From: Synchiropus splendidus
Lineage: Eukaryota > Chordata > Actinopteri > Syngnathiformes > Callionymidae
Direction: 5' to 3'
DNA length: 64,000 nt
Assembly (NCBI RefSeq): GCF_027744825.2
Contig: NC_071338.1
Location: 25,496,001-25,560,000 of the forward strand
In this document: positions 19,301 through 31,473 of the stretch, one piece after another
Position numbering within the stretch: position 1 is the first letter of the stretch
Layout: every line of letters begins with the position of its first letter
The notes under the pieces: model-generated
What the model saw: only the letters and a program-made list of their open reading frames with translations
The model's database searches: none
What the model was told of the DNA's origin: nothing
Made by a program: the position numbers and the translations under genes

Positions 19301-21938
19301 CGTACGTACGTATCATTTTTAATTAACTTGAAGGTCCACATAGAGTGGACGATAACAGACTTTCATACCAGCCAGTGCAGTAAGCAGGAGGAGACTACCG
19401 GTCCATATGGCCAGGTGGTATGTACTCTGAAACACACTCATTCAATAGGATCATTGCATCTGTATAGAGTGACATTCTGTTGGTGTTCAAGATTAGCTCA
19501 GGATCCAAGACTCTTCTGTATGATTTGTCACTCTTTTGAATTTGAGGAAAGAAATGCAACTTCATAAAACAGTGTATAAGTCAATGAAACAAGAAAAAAA
19601 TCCATGTGATCGTGGTGCAGAAATGTGTAGTGTTCATTCAACATTCAACATTGCAAGAGATTGCCATCTCGAGATGTCCGATGTTCCAGCACTCCTTGGA
19701 TGAAGCAGTATTTCGAGCATGCTGCCGCCTATCAAGGACTGGCCATGAACACAATCACGACTTTATCAGGAAGAGACATGTTGTCCTCCATATTTCCACA
19801 ATGAAATGCACAAATAAGGTTGGCAGGAGGCCACAATCGCAGAAACAAAACTGAGAAAAAATGTATACAATAATAATAATAAGAGTAACACTGGCTATCT
19901 GGAGACAATAGTCCATATAGTACAATAAATGACCGGAATTTAAGACAAAATTGGTAAGAATTTTAAACAAGGCAACTCTCCAGATCGCCACATTTTATGT
20001 ATTTACTTTTCATATTTGAATGTCAATCTTTCTATCGTGTCATATCGGTAGCAAGAAGTGAGTTGTTTGGCGATGCCTCTACCGGATAAACAAGTTCAGA
20101 GGATGAGTTAATACTGAAGGACAGGAAGGTATGGCATCCAGCAAATGAAGGTTTATGAAGTCACATTATTAGCATCTAAGTCAGTTACACACGTGTGTAC
20201 GTCTTTGTCTAGTCGAAGAAAATGTACAAGGCCAGACGTCACCACCATCTGGATCAATCTGTAGCTCAGCATTGATATCTGGATGTAGGACGTTCCACAC
20301 CAGCAGTATAGTATTCTATCTGTTAGGCGGGCCCAGGTCCAAACAACCCAAATTCTGTTGGTCAAATTTGTTTCTAAGATAAAAAAAAAATAAATTATTT
20401 TTCTACCTTAAGAAGCTGTAGTATTATCGTAGCTTTTTATATTTTATATTATCATAGATATTACATATTTTATCTGGGGGTTGAGTACTGAAAAGTTACA
20501 GTCATAAGCCCTGCTCTATTCCAAAAAATTGTATATTTTCAAAATCATTACATTGTTATACTTAGATGTAACTATTTGAAACATACAGTTCAGATCCCGA
20601 AATGCAGTTCAATAGTTCAAAATATGTCAACAGTAAAGGTTTCAAAATGATCTGCAACTCATGCTGCAGACAAAAATGACTTTTAAGTCCGTTGGTTCGG
20701 TCGTGGGAAAGACGTAGTCCAGGACAGTCACCATCAAAAAGGGCGCCATTTCAATCCCGTCCTTCAGAGGTTTTCTTGGAATGTAAACCCACGAGGAGAA
20801 TGGGAGGCAGATGCAGCCCCATTCACCGACTGCAGCTCCGCTCTGACCGGTCTGTGTTGAAAGCAAATTTGGGAATCCCAGATGAGATTGCGGCTCCTCC
20901 GACGGCTCAGCGGTTGAAAATAAATTAATCAATATTCTTTACTGCCCTGGAGTCATATTTACATTCTGAACGCAGCGTCTCCTGTAAATATAGAGCACTT
21001 GAGCGCCAGGGCGATAGTAGAACCGCTGTTTGAACGTGGCTTTCAGATAGTCTGTCAGTGGTTTACAAAGATGTGTATGTTTGTCTAGCTGATCATCATA
21101 ACCGCCGTAGTGCCGGCGTCTAGCGGCAGGGCGGCTATTCCACTATGCTGATGACTAAACACCGAAGGGAAGGTGAGCGGGGAGCAGAGCCTGGAACAAT
21201 CTTTTCCTCATTTGGATGGGCTCTGCGCCGCAGCCACATGAATATGTCACATGGTGAATCTGTCAGACGGCTTCATTTCCCCACCAACAGCTGCTATTTA
21301 TCAGATTTTCTCATTAGAGTTGACTCATGACTTCATTGTACTAGCTTTGGCAGACGCACCGGCCCAGATGAGACCTCACCTGACTAATGTTTCCTGCTGC
21401 AGATGTGTAGCACCTGCCATGTACAGGCTTGTTCTGCCATAACCTGCTAAATAATGTCAACTCAACTGAATCTATTATTTATTTTTCAGAGTCAACTTTA
21501 GCTAAAACGATAGAACCTTGGCGTCAGAAGAAAAAAAAAAATAGCTGCACTCGGATCCCATGTGCGGTTAAATTGCAAGCTATACCCCAAGTAATGTTTT
21601 AATCCTTAGAGGTGAAGGACTAAGGAAATCTTGCTAATTTCACAGATGGTTTAAAATAGATTAGTGTGGAGTAGCAGCTCCCTGAGAAGAGCTGACCCAC
21701 CAGGCTCCCTGTGCAGCTGCCAGAAGCCAGCGCCTGATGCTCAGAAGTGTCTTCCAAAAGTCCTGCAAGGTTAAATTCAAACTTATGCATCCGCAAAACA
21801 TTATCCTTGTTATAGGCTGCGCTTTCATCTCTACATTTCTGAAGAGAAGTCAAAATCCCTGTTTCTCGAAATAGTGAAATCTTTTTTTTTTATTTTAAAA
21901 TGAAACACTAGGGTTAAATGAAACACAATTTTAACATA
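19297..21938. other. Intergenic DNA downstream of sox6
   Basis: No gene or recognised repeat copy. It is AT-rich, with a few short balanced-composition patches (about 20690-20930 and 21140-21330). I see no promoter or RNA gene. Confidence 0.5.
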
Positions 21939-22257
21939 CAAGTAACATCCGACTTACGACCTGCTCTCCACCCGTACTTAGGACTACGGCCAGCAGATGC
22001 TTTTTTTTTTTTTTTTTTTTTTAATTCAATGTCTGGCACCGCAGCATGTAGCTGTAAACAGCTATATATATAACAGTATATAATATTATCCAACAGAAAC
22101 AGTTGCTTAAAAACATAACAGATTGACATTGTGTATCCTATACAGCAGTACCTATAACCCTCACATCAGGCATTTTGAATGACATTTGACTTACGTCCGA
22201 TCCGTCTTACGACCGGTTGGTCGGAACAGATCCTGGTCGTAAGTCGGATGTTACTTG
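21939..22257. mobile_element. TA-flanked inverted-repeat element (mariner/pogo-like MITE), copy 1
   Basis: The terminal inverted repeat begins CAAGTAACATCCGACTTACG at 21939 and its reverse complement ends at 22257. TA precedes the left end; the right flank is TC, one change from TA. The 319-bp copy has a poly(T) run (about 22001-22022), a second internal ACTTACG/CGTAAGT motif pair and no coding potential. Related copies lie at 31199 and 38189. The Tc1/mariner-superfamily assignment is inferred from the TA flanks. Confidence 0.7.
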
Positions 22258-23107
22258 TCGTTAAATAGGAATTCATTTTACGCCTTCTGGGCTAGAACAG
22301 TCACCACAATAACATTACGATCCATAAGCACAAAATATCTTCAAGTATACAAGAGCTTGTCTCATATGAAGCCACTGAACTTCCTGGAAAAGAACAAGCA
22401 GAAGCACTGGAGATGAGAAAATCTAAAATGGCTTGGCCACATGTGCCTCATCCCGACTGCATCCTTTGTATTCCTTTTAGACATTGTGAGCAATGCGACC
22501 AAGAGCCAGGGATAAAGGAGTGAATCAGCCTCTGTGTGCGGTTTGAAAAGGCCCAGCCTGCTGTTGGTGCTGGGCTCCGTCCGAACAGAGCTGACAAAAT
22601 GCTGGCCTGGCTGCAAAGGCCCAGCTTAGAGTTAATGTGGAAAGACAATGGCCCAGGGTGAAAAACTCAACATGGTTTTGTTGAACTTGTCATTCTTGGA
22701 TGCATAGCTGTGAGGAAAGCTAGGAAACCATGTGAATGTTATTTGTTGTTGCCCCGCCCCCCATATTTGGGACAGTTCTCACTAAGCCTGAGGAGCGAGG
22801 AGCTGGGGACAATACAGCGGTGGGACAGCGATCAGACTTGTGCCAGATGAACCGGGAACTTTATCTGACGGGAACGGCTGCAAACGAATAAATCTAAATC
22901 ATTATATGCACTTAGCATGCTGAGGCTTCAGGTTTTCTTGCTGAAAATTCAGTCAAAACACGAGCAGTGAATCTCAATAAACTGCTATAGTTAGAGTTTG
23001 CAAACAAAAATATGTTTCTAAAAATCAGAAATACAGCATTTTACTGCAGTTCTAAAAGAGACTAATCGAGGGGTCGTGTCCAACTTTTGGTGCAGGGACC
23101 GAATGAC
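22258..23107. other. Intergenic DNA, no gene
   Basis: I see no coding frame with a recognisable product, no repeat copy shared with the rest of the window and no RNA gene. Confidence 0.5.
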
Positions 23108-23434
23108 CATCCAGGTCATTCTAGACCTGGGCAAAGTGAGGCCTGCGGGCCAAATGTGGCCCTGCGACTGTATTTATGTGGCCTTAGTGGAATCAGAGTA
23201 AAACTATAAAACTGACATTGTTGTCGTCTCTGACATATATTTTTGTTCATCACTATGATTGTATGTGGACTATGATTTAGCACTAAGTTTTGGACCGATC
23301 TGTCAGAGCTTTGGTAGAAATCTATTCGACATACATGGTCACACAAGTAAACGATAACTGGAGTCACACACTAAATGATGACATTCTCTGCATGTAGAGA
23401 ATTACATTTCAAGATGTTGCCAAAAAAACAAAAA
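23108..23434. mobile_element. hAT-like repeat, family 2, duplicated unit 1 (internally deleted)
   Basis: The unit starts CATCCAGGTCATTCTA and carries GTGAGGCCTGCGGGCCAAAT, then GTGGCCCT, a phrase typical of vertebrate hAT-type elements. It ends near AAGATGTTGCCAAAA. It is almost identical to the two ends of the unit that follows at 23435 but lacks about 430 bases of its middle. No transposase. Confidence 0.6.
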
Positions 23435-24180
23435 CATCCAGGTCATTCTATGTCAGGCCTGGTCAAAGTGAGGTCCGCGGGCCAAATGTGGCCCTGTGAC
23501 TGTATTTATGTGGCCTTAGTGGAATCAGAGTAAAACTATAAAACTGACATTGTTGTCGTCTCCGATATATATATATATTTTTTTTTTTTTGTTCATCATG
23601 ATGCAACTTTCTCGTTTGATTATTTTTCTTAGTTGTTCGTCTTTTCCGCTGGCTATTTTAGGAGCATTTCTTGTCTCATAAAAAAACATCAGAATTGAAA
23701 CTATATTTTGAAATGCATGAGACACATCAAGACTCTTTAAATGGAATGTGGTATAAGTTAAATAAAACACAACAAACAGACATTTTCTGTGCATTTTAAA
23801 TGTGTATTTTCATAATTTTCTTATTTTCAATTTTCTCTTCTCCTCCTTTCTTTGGGTTTGACAGCCCCCCTCAATGGTCACAATAATGATAAACTTAACT
23901 GCCCACCTCTGTTCTATGCCTTTTGGGGTAGGGTTGGGGTCTGCGTTTGAAATCTTACAGGCCTTTACTGAGCAGCAATAAGAAAGAATATTAAAGAAAA
24001 CATATTGTGTTTATTACTGGACTATGATTTAGCACTAACTTCTGGACCGATCTGTCAGAGCTTCGGTAGAAATCTATTCAACATACATGGTCGCACAAGT
24101 AAACGATAACCGGAGTCGCAAACTAAATGATTACATTCTCTGCATGTAGAGAATTACATTTCAAGATGTTGCCAAAAATA
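23435..24180. mobile_element. hAT-like repeat, family 2, duplicated unit 2 (longer)
   Basis: It starts with the same CATCCAGGTCATTCTA as unit 1 and ends with the same CTCTGCATGTAGAGAATTAC and AAGATGTTGCCAAAA. The middle (23600-24015) contains a GGGTTTGACAGCCCCCCTCA segment also found at 27.4 and 50.25 kb. The two units form a head-to-tail duplication. Confidence 0.6.
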
Positions 24181-27030
24181 AATAAATAAATTTAAAAAAA
24201 AAAATATATATATATATACAATAAATGAATGTGCAGCACGTCTGTGTTCTTCACCCCGATGACACCACAAACAGATTGCTGCCGATGTAAATCAGTCAGA
24301 TTTTGTCGCCACAGTTGTTCCGAGCACAGTTGTCGCTAAATGAACTTTTAAAAATCCACCCGGGACAATATTTCAGAAAATGTAATTTTGCATACTGTTT
24401 CACATCATTGCATCTCACCAGCGCATTTGTTTCCCTACGCGTTTGAGCGAATTTCTGCGGGGAAGAATAAATGCGTAATGCGTTTCAAAAGTGCCTCGGC
24501 TCCCTCGCTTTCCGACAAAATAAAGGTTTCTCGGAATATGTGTTATTCTCTCAGAGCTATCACTCAGATCGCTCATGCATATTTGAATTACACACCTTTA
24601 TGAATATGTAAATGTTCAAAATGCCTCATTAATTAGTAATTCATGCATTTTTCACACACCCAATACATGGCTTGTGGGGCCTGGTGAATTAGAAGCAAGA
24701 AGTTAAAAAAAAAAAAAAATGGATTCATCATCACGTTTTCAGAGGTTTTGAACAACATCTGTAATTTTGTGTAATTCTATGAATATAATTTGCATAGCTC
24801 TTTATGGAGGTATCACCGCAGATGCTGGGAGGTCTGATATATGATGCCTCTCCTCGTGGCAACAGCCAGCGCACTCGCAGCGTTGAAGACACAATCCTCG
24901 CTGCTGATTGACTTGTAGACGGATATAGCAGGTCCTTCAACGCTCTTTCATTTAGTTTCCTTTTGAGACACTCCTTTGTGTAACTTACGTCACTTCACAA
25001 TAAGTATAATTGCTTGAATATTTCACAAACACGTACAAATAGTACGACCACATTGGTGCATGGAGGACAAGAGCGACCAGGTTACGTCACAGTTTGGATT
25101 TAACTTGATAAAACATATATTAAACATTGCCAACAAGCAAGGAACACAGCCGTTTGGATTCAGATCGCTGCGTGAGTGTGTCTTCACTTACAGTGGTCAC
25201 ATATTTTAGTTAGCAAGTGACTCACAGCAGAGTTTAGATCTCGTACAACAGCATTAAACTGCATTCGCAAACTGGATCTGATCTGTTTTGTCATTGATCT
25301 GACTGATCATGTACCCACAAAATACAAGTTTTTTGTTCCCAAAAAAGAAAATATCTGACAAATGCACAACATGCATGTTCTTGCTCTTTTTGTTGGTCCA
25401 CTGGTTGTTGTACTACTGTAGCAGCTTGGGGAAATTGAAGGAGCCACCCACTGCACTTTGTGAGGACACTTTTTCCACACAGTTCCACTTCTGAATGAAG
25501 AGTTGGAAAACAACGGTGCATTCATAGATTTGTGTTTTGGGTAGTTTTGTTTGTTTTTTTATCCATCATTCAAAATAATATGACTGGCAACAGGATGCAT
25601 AAGCAGCAGCGGTTAGTAGCTAGACACATAGTCCTCTGTTTCTTTGTCATGAACATTTCCTGAAAATGGCTATGGCAGAGATTTTTCAGTTGTATTGTAA
25701 ACAGAATCATCATCAGATCTCCTGGGTGGAAGTAGTTACAGTACTTCATATAATCCCAGGACTGTGAAGGAATGTTATTATACATTTCAGAAAGTAGTGT
25801 TTTACATGATCAAGGGATGAGTTATTGTGAGTCAGTGCTGGAGCTCTCATCTGACTTATATGCTGGTACTGGACTGTATACACACATTGATGACTTTGAC
25901 GTCTTCACAGCTGTGGTCGGCTGATAGATGGGTAATGTAGCTGGGATACAGCTCCCAGCAACAGGGCAATTCAGACAAATGAAAGTGAAAGGAAAAGAAC
26001 GAAGGGCCAGCGACAGTGGAAGCATGTGTTACAACTATGGCTCTGCTACTTCACTCTGTCACTTGTGTTTTGGAACACAATGAAACCAAATGACTCAAGT
26101 AATGCATTTGTATGTTTCACTGAAATTATTTTATAATGTCTGCATGTGCTCAGCGAAGTGTTTGCAAACCATATTATCATAAATCTGAACTAAATTGACA
26201 CACAAAAAAGACCCACAGGATAAAAAGTAACCAAGCTATGCTATCGATTCACTGTTACCTTTAAGACAAAGCAATGTGTTTGTGTTTTCCAATGGGATCA
26301 TGTCCACAGTTGTGTTAATGGATGGAGGGGTGAACGCGTAGGTTCTCTGAGTGAAGGGTCCTCGGGGACCTGGAGCGGTCTATCTAATATGGCAGCAAGG
26401 GGAGAAACAAACAAACGTGTCACCATTATAATGTATAACACTTCACATTGCAAAAGTGCAAACAATAAATCTTCGATCGGGGTCATTTAAATAAAAGTCT
26501 ATTCAATTTGAATAATGGCTGTGTGCATACGAGTGTGGGGTGTGATTTAAGCTCTGCCCTTCAATGCGTCATGAGTAGTCGGACAGTCAAAGAGACTGAC
26601 AATGTGTGTGCTGTAAACGTCTTGTGTGGATGCCGAAAAATAAAAGGAAGAATCCTAAAAACACATTAGCACCCAGCTTAAAGTGTAACCGTGTTTATCT
26701 TCAAGTACAAAGTAAATTGATATACTGCCGTTGTCAGCAGTTTGTGTCTTTGTTTTTAATAAATTAATAAAGGAAAAAAAACTGAAAAAGTGAAAAGTTC
26801 AATAGAACTTAACTTTTATTCATATTGTTGATTTGTATGGACACTTTTTTCAATCATACATTACTCTGTGAATCATAATTATTATTCATGAGTCATATAT
26901 TTTCTCTTTATTTTCTTTTCCCCTGATTTTACGAGGCAAACTCTCTCCCAGCTATTAATAACTTTATTGAAATGATAAAATAAATGACATAATTTGGATG
27001 AGTAATGTTCATTTCAACCGAATATATACA
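24181..27030. other. Intergenic DNA, no gene
   Basis: It begins with a short A-rich and TA-rich run. About 24395-24620 is repeat-free with CpG-containing and TGAATATGTAAATG-type motifs, and may be a conserved element. The rest shows no recognisable gene or repeat. Confidence 0.45.
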
Positions 27031-27375
27031 GTAGATATAGATATATATATATAGATATATAGATATGGATATAACATTGTTTTATGAATATTTTTGTGAC
27101 AAAACCTAAATAAAATGTTAAATATATTCTTTTAGATATATAGATATATTAATGTTTTACAAATATTTTTGTGACAAAACCTAAATAAAATGTTAAATAT
27201 ATTCTTTTAGATATATAGATATAATATTGTTTTAAAAATATTTTTGTGACAAAACCTAAATAAAATGTTAAATATATTCTTTTATATATATATGTATAGA
27301 TATATAGATATAACATTCATGTTTTATGAATACTTTTGTGACAAAACGTAAGTAAAATGTGAAATATATTCTTTT
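27030..27375. repeat. 75-bp minisatellite with embedded GATATA runs
   Basis: TTTTGTGACAAAACCTAAAT recurs with starts about 75, 75 and 92 bases apart (27092, 27167, 27242, 27334), each followed by AAAATGTTAAATATATTC and a TAGATATATAGATAT run. There are four units; the last has extra bases and more changes. Confidence 0.9.
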
Positions 27376-27470
27376 TCTTCTTTCCTGTCTTTAGGCTCGA
27401 CGGCCCCTCACAACTGGCACAGGCATAATCTTAACTACCCTGAACTACATCCATTATACTGGCATAAATC
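27376..27470. mobile_element. Short fragment of hAT-like family 2
   Basis: CTTTCCTGTCTTTAGGCTCG, then ACGGCCCCTCACAACTGGCA and AACTACCCTGAAC, resembles the segment at about 23855-23910 and 50250. The neighbouring minisatellite sits where other copies have an A/T-rich stretch. Confidence 0.4.
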
Positions 27471-28108
27471 AATACCGTATAATGTTCTACTTTCTGAGAT
27501 TTTTGTGGTGATCAAAATACTAAACAACTGGTCCTAACCTTGTCCCCTTGTTTGTGACTCAACATCAGTTTGCAATTATGGATTATATGGTGAAGGCTGA
27601 CACACAGACATGTTCTTGATCCAGTTCCGCCTGAGGGCCCCTGGACCACCAGCATCCAGTTTTGACCTTTCGCCTTTAACCTCCGGGCACAGATTTCCCT
27701 GAACTCCAAAATCTTTAAATGCTATTGACAGTAGCTACATTTTTACATTTTCTAAAAACATGTCTTGCATTGGTGGGGATTGAAACTCTTGTGAGCATGG
27801 TAACTGGTGAGTCCAATATATATTCCTGCTCTCATTGGCCCTGAAAAAGAGAAACAGTTTGGTATAAATGAGCAGTGTTTGACACAAATCTGCATTTTCT
27901 CATGTGTTACTTGAACATTACTTGTGTGGGGGATGAGTGTGATGAAAAGCAATGAAAGTTTGAAACCTTGTTTTTTTTGTAATCACTCATATAGATTCAA
28001 GTGATATTAAAATGTAACCCAGTTGGACAATGAGGAATATCGGACTTTCATTCATCAAACAAAACATGACTAAAGCAAGGATCATCCGAAAACTGATATT
28101 GAATTAAG
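27471..28108. other. Intergenic DNA, no gene
   Basis: Nothing recognisable apart from AT-rich sequence. Confidence 0.45.
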
Positions 28109-28116
28109 GTTTAAAT

Positions 28117-28732
28117 TTGGTGTGGGATTCGGTTAAAAAAAATGTATCTAGTTAATTTGAGAATTTGCGATTAATTATTCTAAATAATTGTAGTTTAATG
28201 GTATCACAATATTTGCCACAAGATGCCACATTTTTCAATTTGGATTTGATATTTTACAGAATCTAAGGACCCACATACATTTAAACAACAAAATACAGTT
28301 TATTTTGCATCAGTTTGACAATAGCACAATAACTCACGATGGTGACTATATTCAAGTTTTTACATCACCTCATTTAAACTAAAGCTCTTTTAATGTCTTG
28401 AAAATATTTGTATAAGAATTTCAATTTCATAAGAATTTCAGAGTAGTGGAAACCCTGGCCATTGTGTCGTGAAAAACATCCCTGAACAAAAGCAAACAGA
28501 TGCTTTTGTTCAGGGATTCCTCCATGTTTGTTGTTGATGTTCTCATCCTAGCTGCCACGTGTCTTGTGCATCAGCGTGATCTGTGGACCAGGAACTCCTG
28601 CACTTACAAAGGTTCCCTGTTGTCTGTTGGAGAGCAAACTGTTACTCTCCAACAGACAACAGGGAAAACTGTTACAATATATTTTTTTTGTCATTAATTC
28701 ATTGTAATTCACTCGATAAAGTCCCACCACTA
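28117..28732 (-). mobile_element. hAT-type non-autonomous element, copy 2, with 8-bp target duplications
   Basis: The ends are TTGGTGTGGGATTCGGTTAA and ...TTTATCGAGTG-type sequence closing with GTCCCACCACTA. Both are flanked by GTTTAAAT (28109-28116 and 28733-28740), an exact 8-bp target duplication as expected of hAT elements. The 616-bp copy has no transposase frame. It contains the family hairpin (28479-28516) and a copy-specific 22-bp inverted duplication (28613-28666). It is opposite in orientation to the copies at 9740 and 33401. Confidence 0.85.
28613..28666. repeat. Perfect 22-bp inverted repeat inside hAT copy 2
   Basis: TTCCCTGTTGTCTGTTGGAG plus AG pairs exactly with CTCTCCAACAGACAACAGGG plus AA, around a 10-base spacer. 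The copy at 9.8 kb has only one arm, so the second arm arose here as an inverted duplication. Confidence 0.85.
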
Positions 28733-28740
28733 GTTTAAAT

Positions 28741-31196
28741 ATAATGTTGCTCTGTAGGTTCTCACAGATTTGCATTGTGAGCCCAGGCGTGAAGGGTGAA
28801 TCACGATATTTACCAACTGTTTTCAGCCCTCCCTCGTCCAAACCACAAAGATTGACATCGTGGCAAAGTGATGTTAATTGGCCCGACTTTGAAATCCTTC
28901 ATTCTGCTGACCACCATCACACCATTGGGCTGGTGGCTTATTAAATCATTTGCTGCTCTTGGGTGATCTTCTTTTGAATCTCGGCCCGACCCTCAGGGCG
29001 CAATTTATCTTTATTTCAGAAAAAATATTACGAGCAAATTTTGCATTAGTTCAAGTGAATTAGAAATCATTACACAGACAGACACTTCAAACATTTTGTC
29101 TAAGAGTTTTCTGCTCGATGAGGCATCAAAGGAGATGTTCACATTGATGACCATTGCGCTGGCACATATCCATTTATTAGCAACCAAAAGCCGGACTGGG
29201 CATGTTTTCCTGGCGTTGAATAAAAATCGCAGGGCACTTTTAGTTGCTCCAAAATGGAGAAAAGGGCAGGGCTCTCACGGTAAACTGGTGCCATCACAAT
29301 GACTCCACTTGCATTTTTAACCATATGTTATGGATAGATGTTACGAGGGTATAGCAGACATTAGACTCGAACCAGCACTCTATTAATAAAAACTTTGTTT
29401 GAGACGATTAAGTCAAAAGCCGAGGGGAGTCGAGGGAATGTTAAGTGCTAACAGAACAAATTGTCATGTTTGCCGTAGGAGCCTGACCCAAGAGCAAGAT
29501 GGCTGCCAACGAACAGGCGACTCGGACAACGAGGTTAACAGTTAGCAATGATTTAATACAAATAACACAAAATAAAACACGAACAATACAGAAAACCCAA
29601 GGCGTCAACACCAGAAATGGAGCGAGGAAGACGAACACGAAAGGAGGGGAAAAACCTGAAACAGAAAACAGGTGTAAGATCTACAGCACTGAAGACGGGG
29701 ACAACCGAAAGATGTGTTCGGAAAACAATACTCACGAGGCTATAAAGAACAAAAGGCGCTCGGTGGTGGCATAAACACACACAAACCCGAGGAAACTAAA
29801 CACCACACAGTCTAACAAAGGAAGCGAGTTAACCAACACTCGTATACAAGTCACTAAACACAATCAACACTGAGAACAGTGGGATACAAAACAGAGCCAC
29901 AAGAGAACAACAGGTGGAGAGGGAACTTTACCATTCAAACACAAATGATCACCAGGCAGCACCTACTGGATCTCCAGGGTTTCAGTCTCTGCGGGTGTAA
30001 TCAGCCTAATGTGATCCAGCTGCGCTGCCATTCAGCTGGAGGGAGTGAGGAAACAAACAGGAAACAGCGCTGACATGAAAGTAACGTAGGGTGCAGCAAG
30101 TGTCATCTCATTGTTTCATGCTGCTTACAGGCACAAAGTCAGAAACAAACACAACAGTTTCCTCACATATATTTGTGCTGTGTGACCAAGACGGCAGTAC
30201 AGTACCACTTTAATAATTCAAACTTGGGTCCGGGAATTTGAAACGAAGGGGGTGTCCAGTACGTGCAGTGCAGCAAAGGAATGCCCTCAGTAAAGATGAT
30301 AATGCAAATTCATTCATTATTCACACGTCAAGACTAATTTATGCACATTTGGAGGATAAAAGTGTCGGCTGCTCTCAAACAACTCTATAAAAATCACACG
30401 CTGCTTTTTCAAATGGTACAAATCACACTTGAGGGTTGAGTTGTGTAAGATATCTGTCATGACAGATTTATGTGTACTACTTGGCCAAAGGAGCAGAAAG
30501 TAATAAATTACATCAAATTGATTTTTTTTAAATACAAATACATTTCCCGAGACGTGTTAAGGGGTGGCCATGGGCGATGTGAGAAATGCTGGAGTTTCAT
30601 GACAGACCGTTCTTGGTTGTGGCGTGTAACAAGAAGTAATATCAATGGCTACAATTCATTTTGCAGAACGTCAGTCTGTGTAGCGTCCAACGCCAGCCCA
30701 GACATGAACCAGCTGTTTGGCCAGAACAATCCTATCACTCTCGCGGGTGTTTGTGACCCACCCATTCTAACCATGTGACCCACTTCTTCTTCAGTCGAGA
30801 GAATTAATGAGCGGGAACAAGATAATGCACGGGACTAAAGAAAATACAGTTCTATAAAGTCAACTGCTGGACATGTTTCAACTGTTGCAGTGTGTCATGA
30901 CACTAAGGAGTAGTTTTGGCCAGCGGTTACCAAATACAGTAGTAGAAATTCTGGAAGAGATTCGGAAATGCAGAGGCACGAATTTCAAATATAAAAAAAT
31001 ATAATAAACACAAGACAGTATGTCCTTGACTTATGGCCATTCCAACAGTGTTTTGACTTCCTGAAGCTCCTGAGTTAATATATATATAGACCTCATTCAA
31101 TTTACGGTAATATGCAAGTCCATACTTGCGCACTGTCGTACCAGCAAATACAGAATGTTGGTAGGGCTTTTCATCCTGAAATTATGCTTATGCATC
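28741..31196. other. Intergenic DNA, no gene
   Basis: About 28745-29045 is repeat-free and balanced in composition. About 29465-30085 is strongly A/C-rich on the + strand and reads like an LTR-type or DNA-transposon flank with AACACAAAATAAAACACGAA-type sequence, but I cannot classify it. Its 91-residue Lys/Thr-rich frame is a composition artefact. Confidence 0.4.
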
Positions 31197-31198
31197 TA

Positions 31199-31471
31199 CA
31201 AGTAACATCTGACTTACAACCTGCTTGACTTACGTCCACCCGCACTTACGACTACGGCCAGCAGATGCTTTTTTTTTTTTAGCAGCCTTGCAACGCGTAC
31301 AACAGTTACGGCAGCACAGTATCCCAGTATCTCACTCACACAGCGATCTACCACTACAGTAGTAGCTATCACCCTCGCGTAGGTCATTTAGAATGGCATT
31401 CGATTTACGTCCAATCTGACTTACGACCGGTTGGTCCGAACCAATCCCCGTCGTAAGTCCGATGTTACTTG
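31199..31471. mobile_element. TA-flanked inverted-repeat element (mariner/pogo-like MITE), copy 2
   Basis: Terminal repeats CAAGTAACATCTGACTTACA and CGTAAGTCCGATGTTACTTG are flanked on both sides by TA (31197-31198 and 31472-31473), the target site of Tc1/mariner transposition. The 273-bp copy has an internal run of T and the segment ACAACAGTTACGGCAGCACA shared with copy 3. No coding potential. Confidence 0.8.
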
Positions 31472-31473
31472 TA

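Noticed and set aside
21939..22257. TTAA on both sides near the MITE ends, suggesting a piggyBac-type element
   Set aside because: TTAA lies two bases outside the repeat in this copy only. The other copies have TA directly at the ends, which fits Tc1/mariner-type insertion better.
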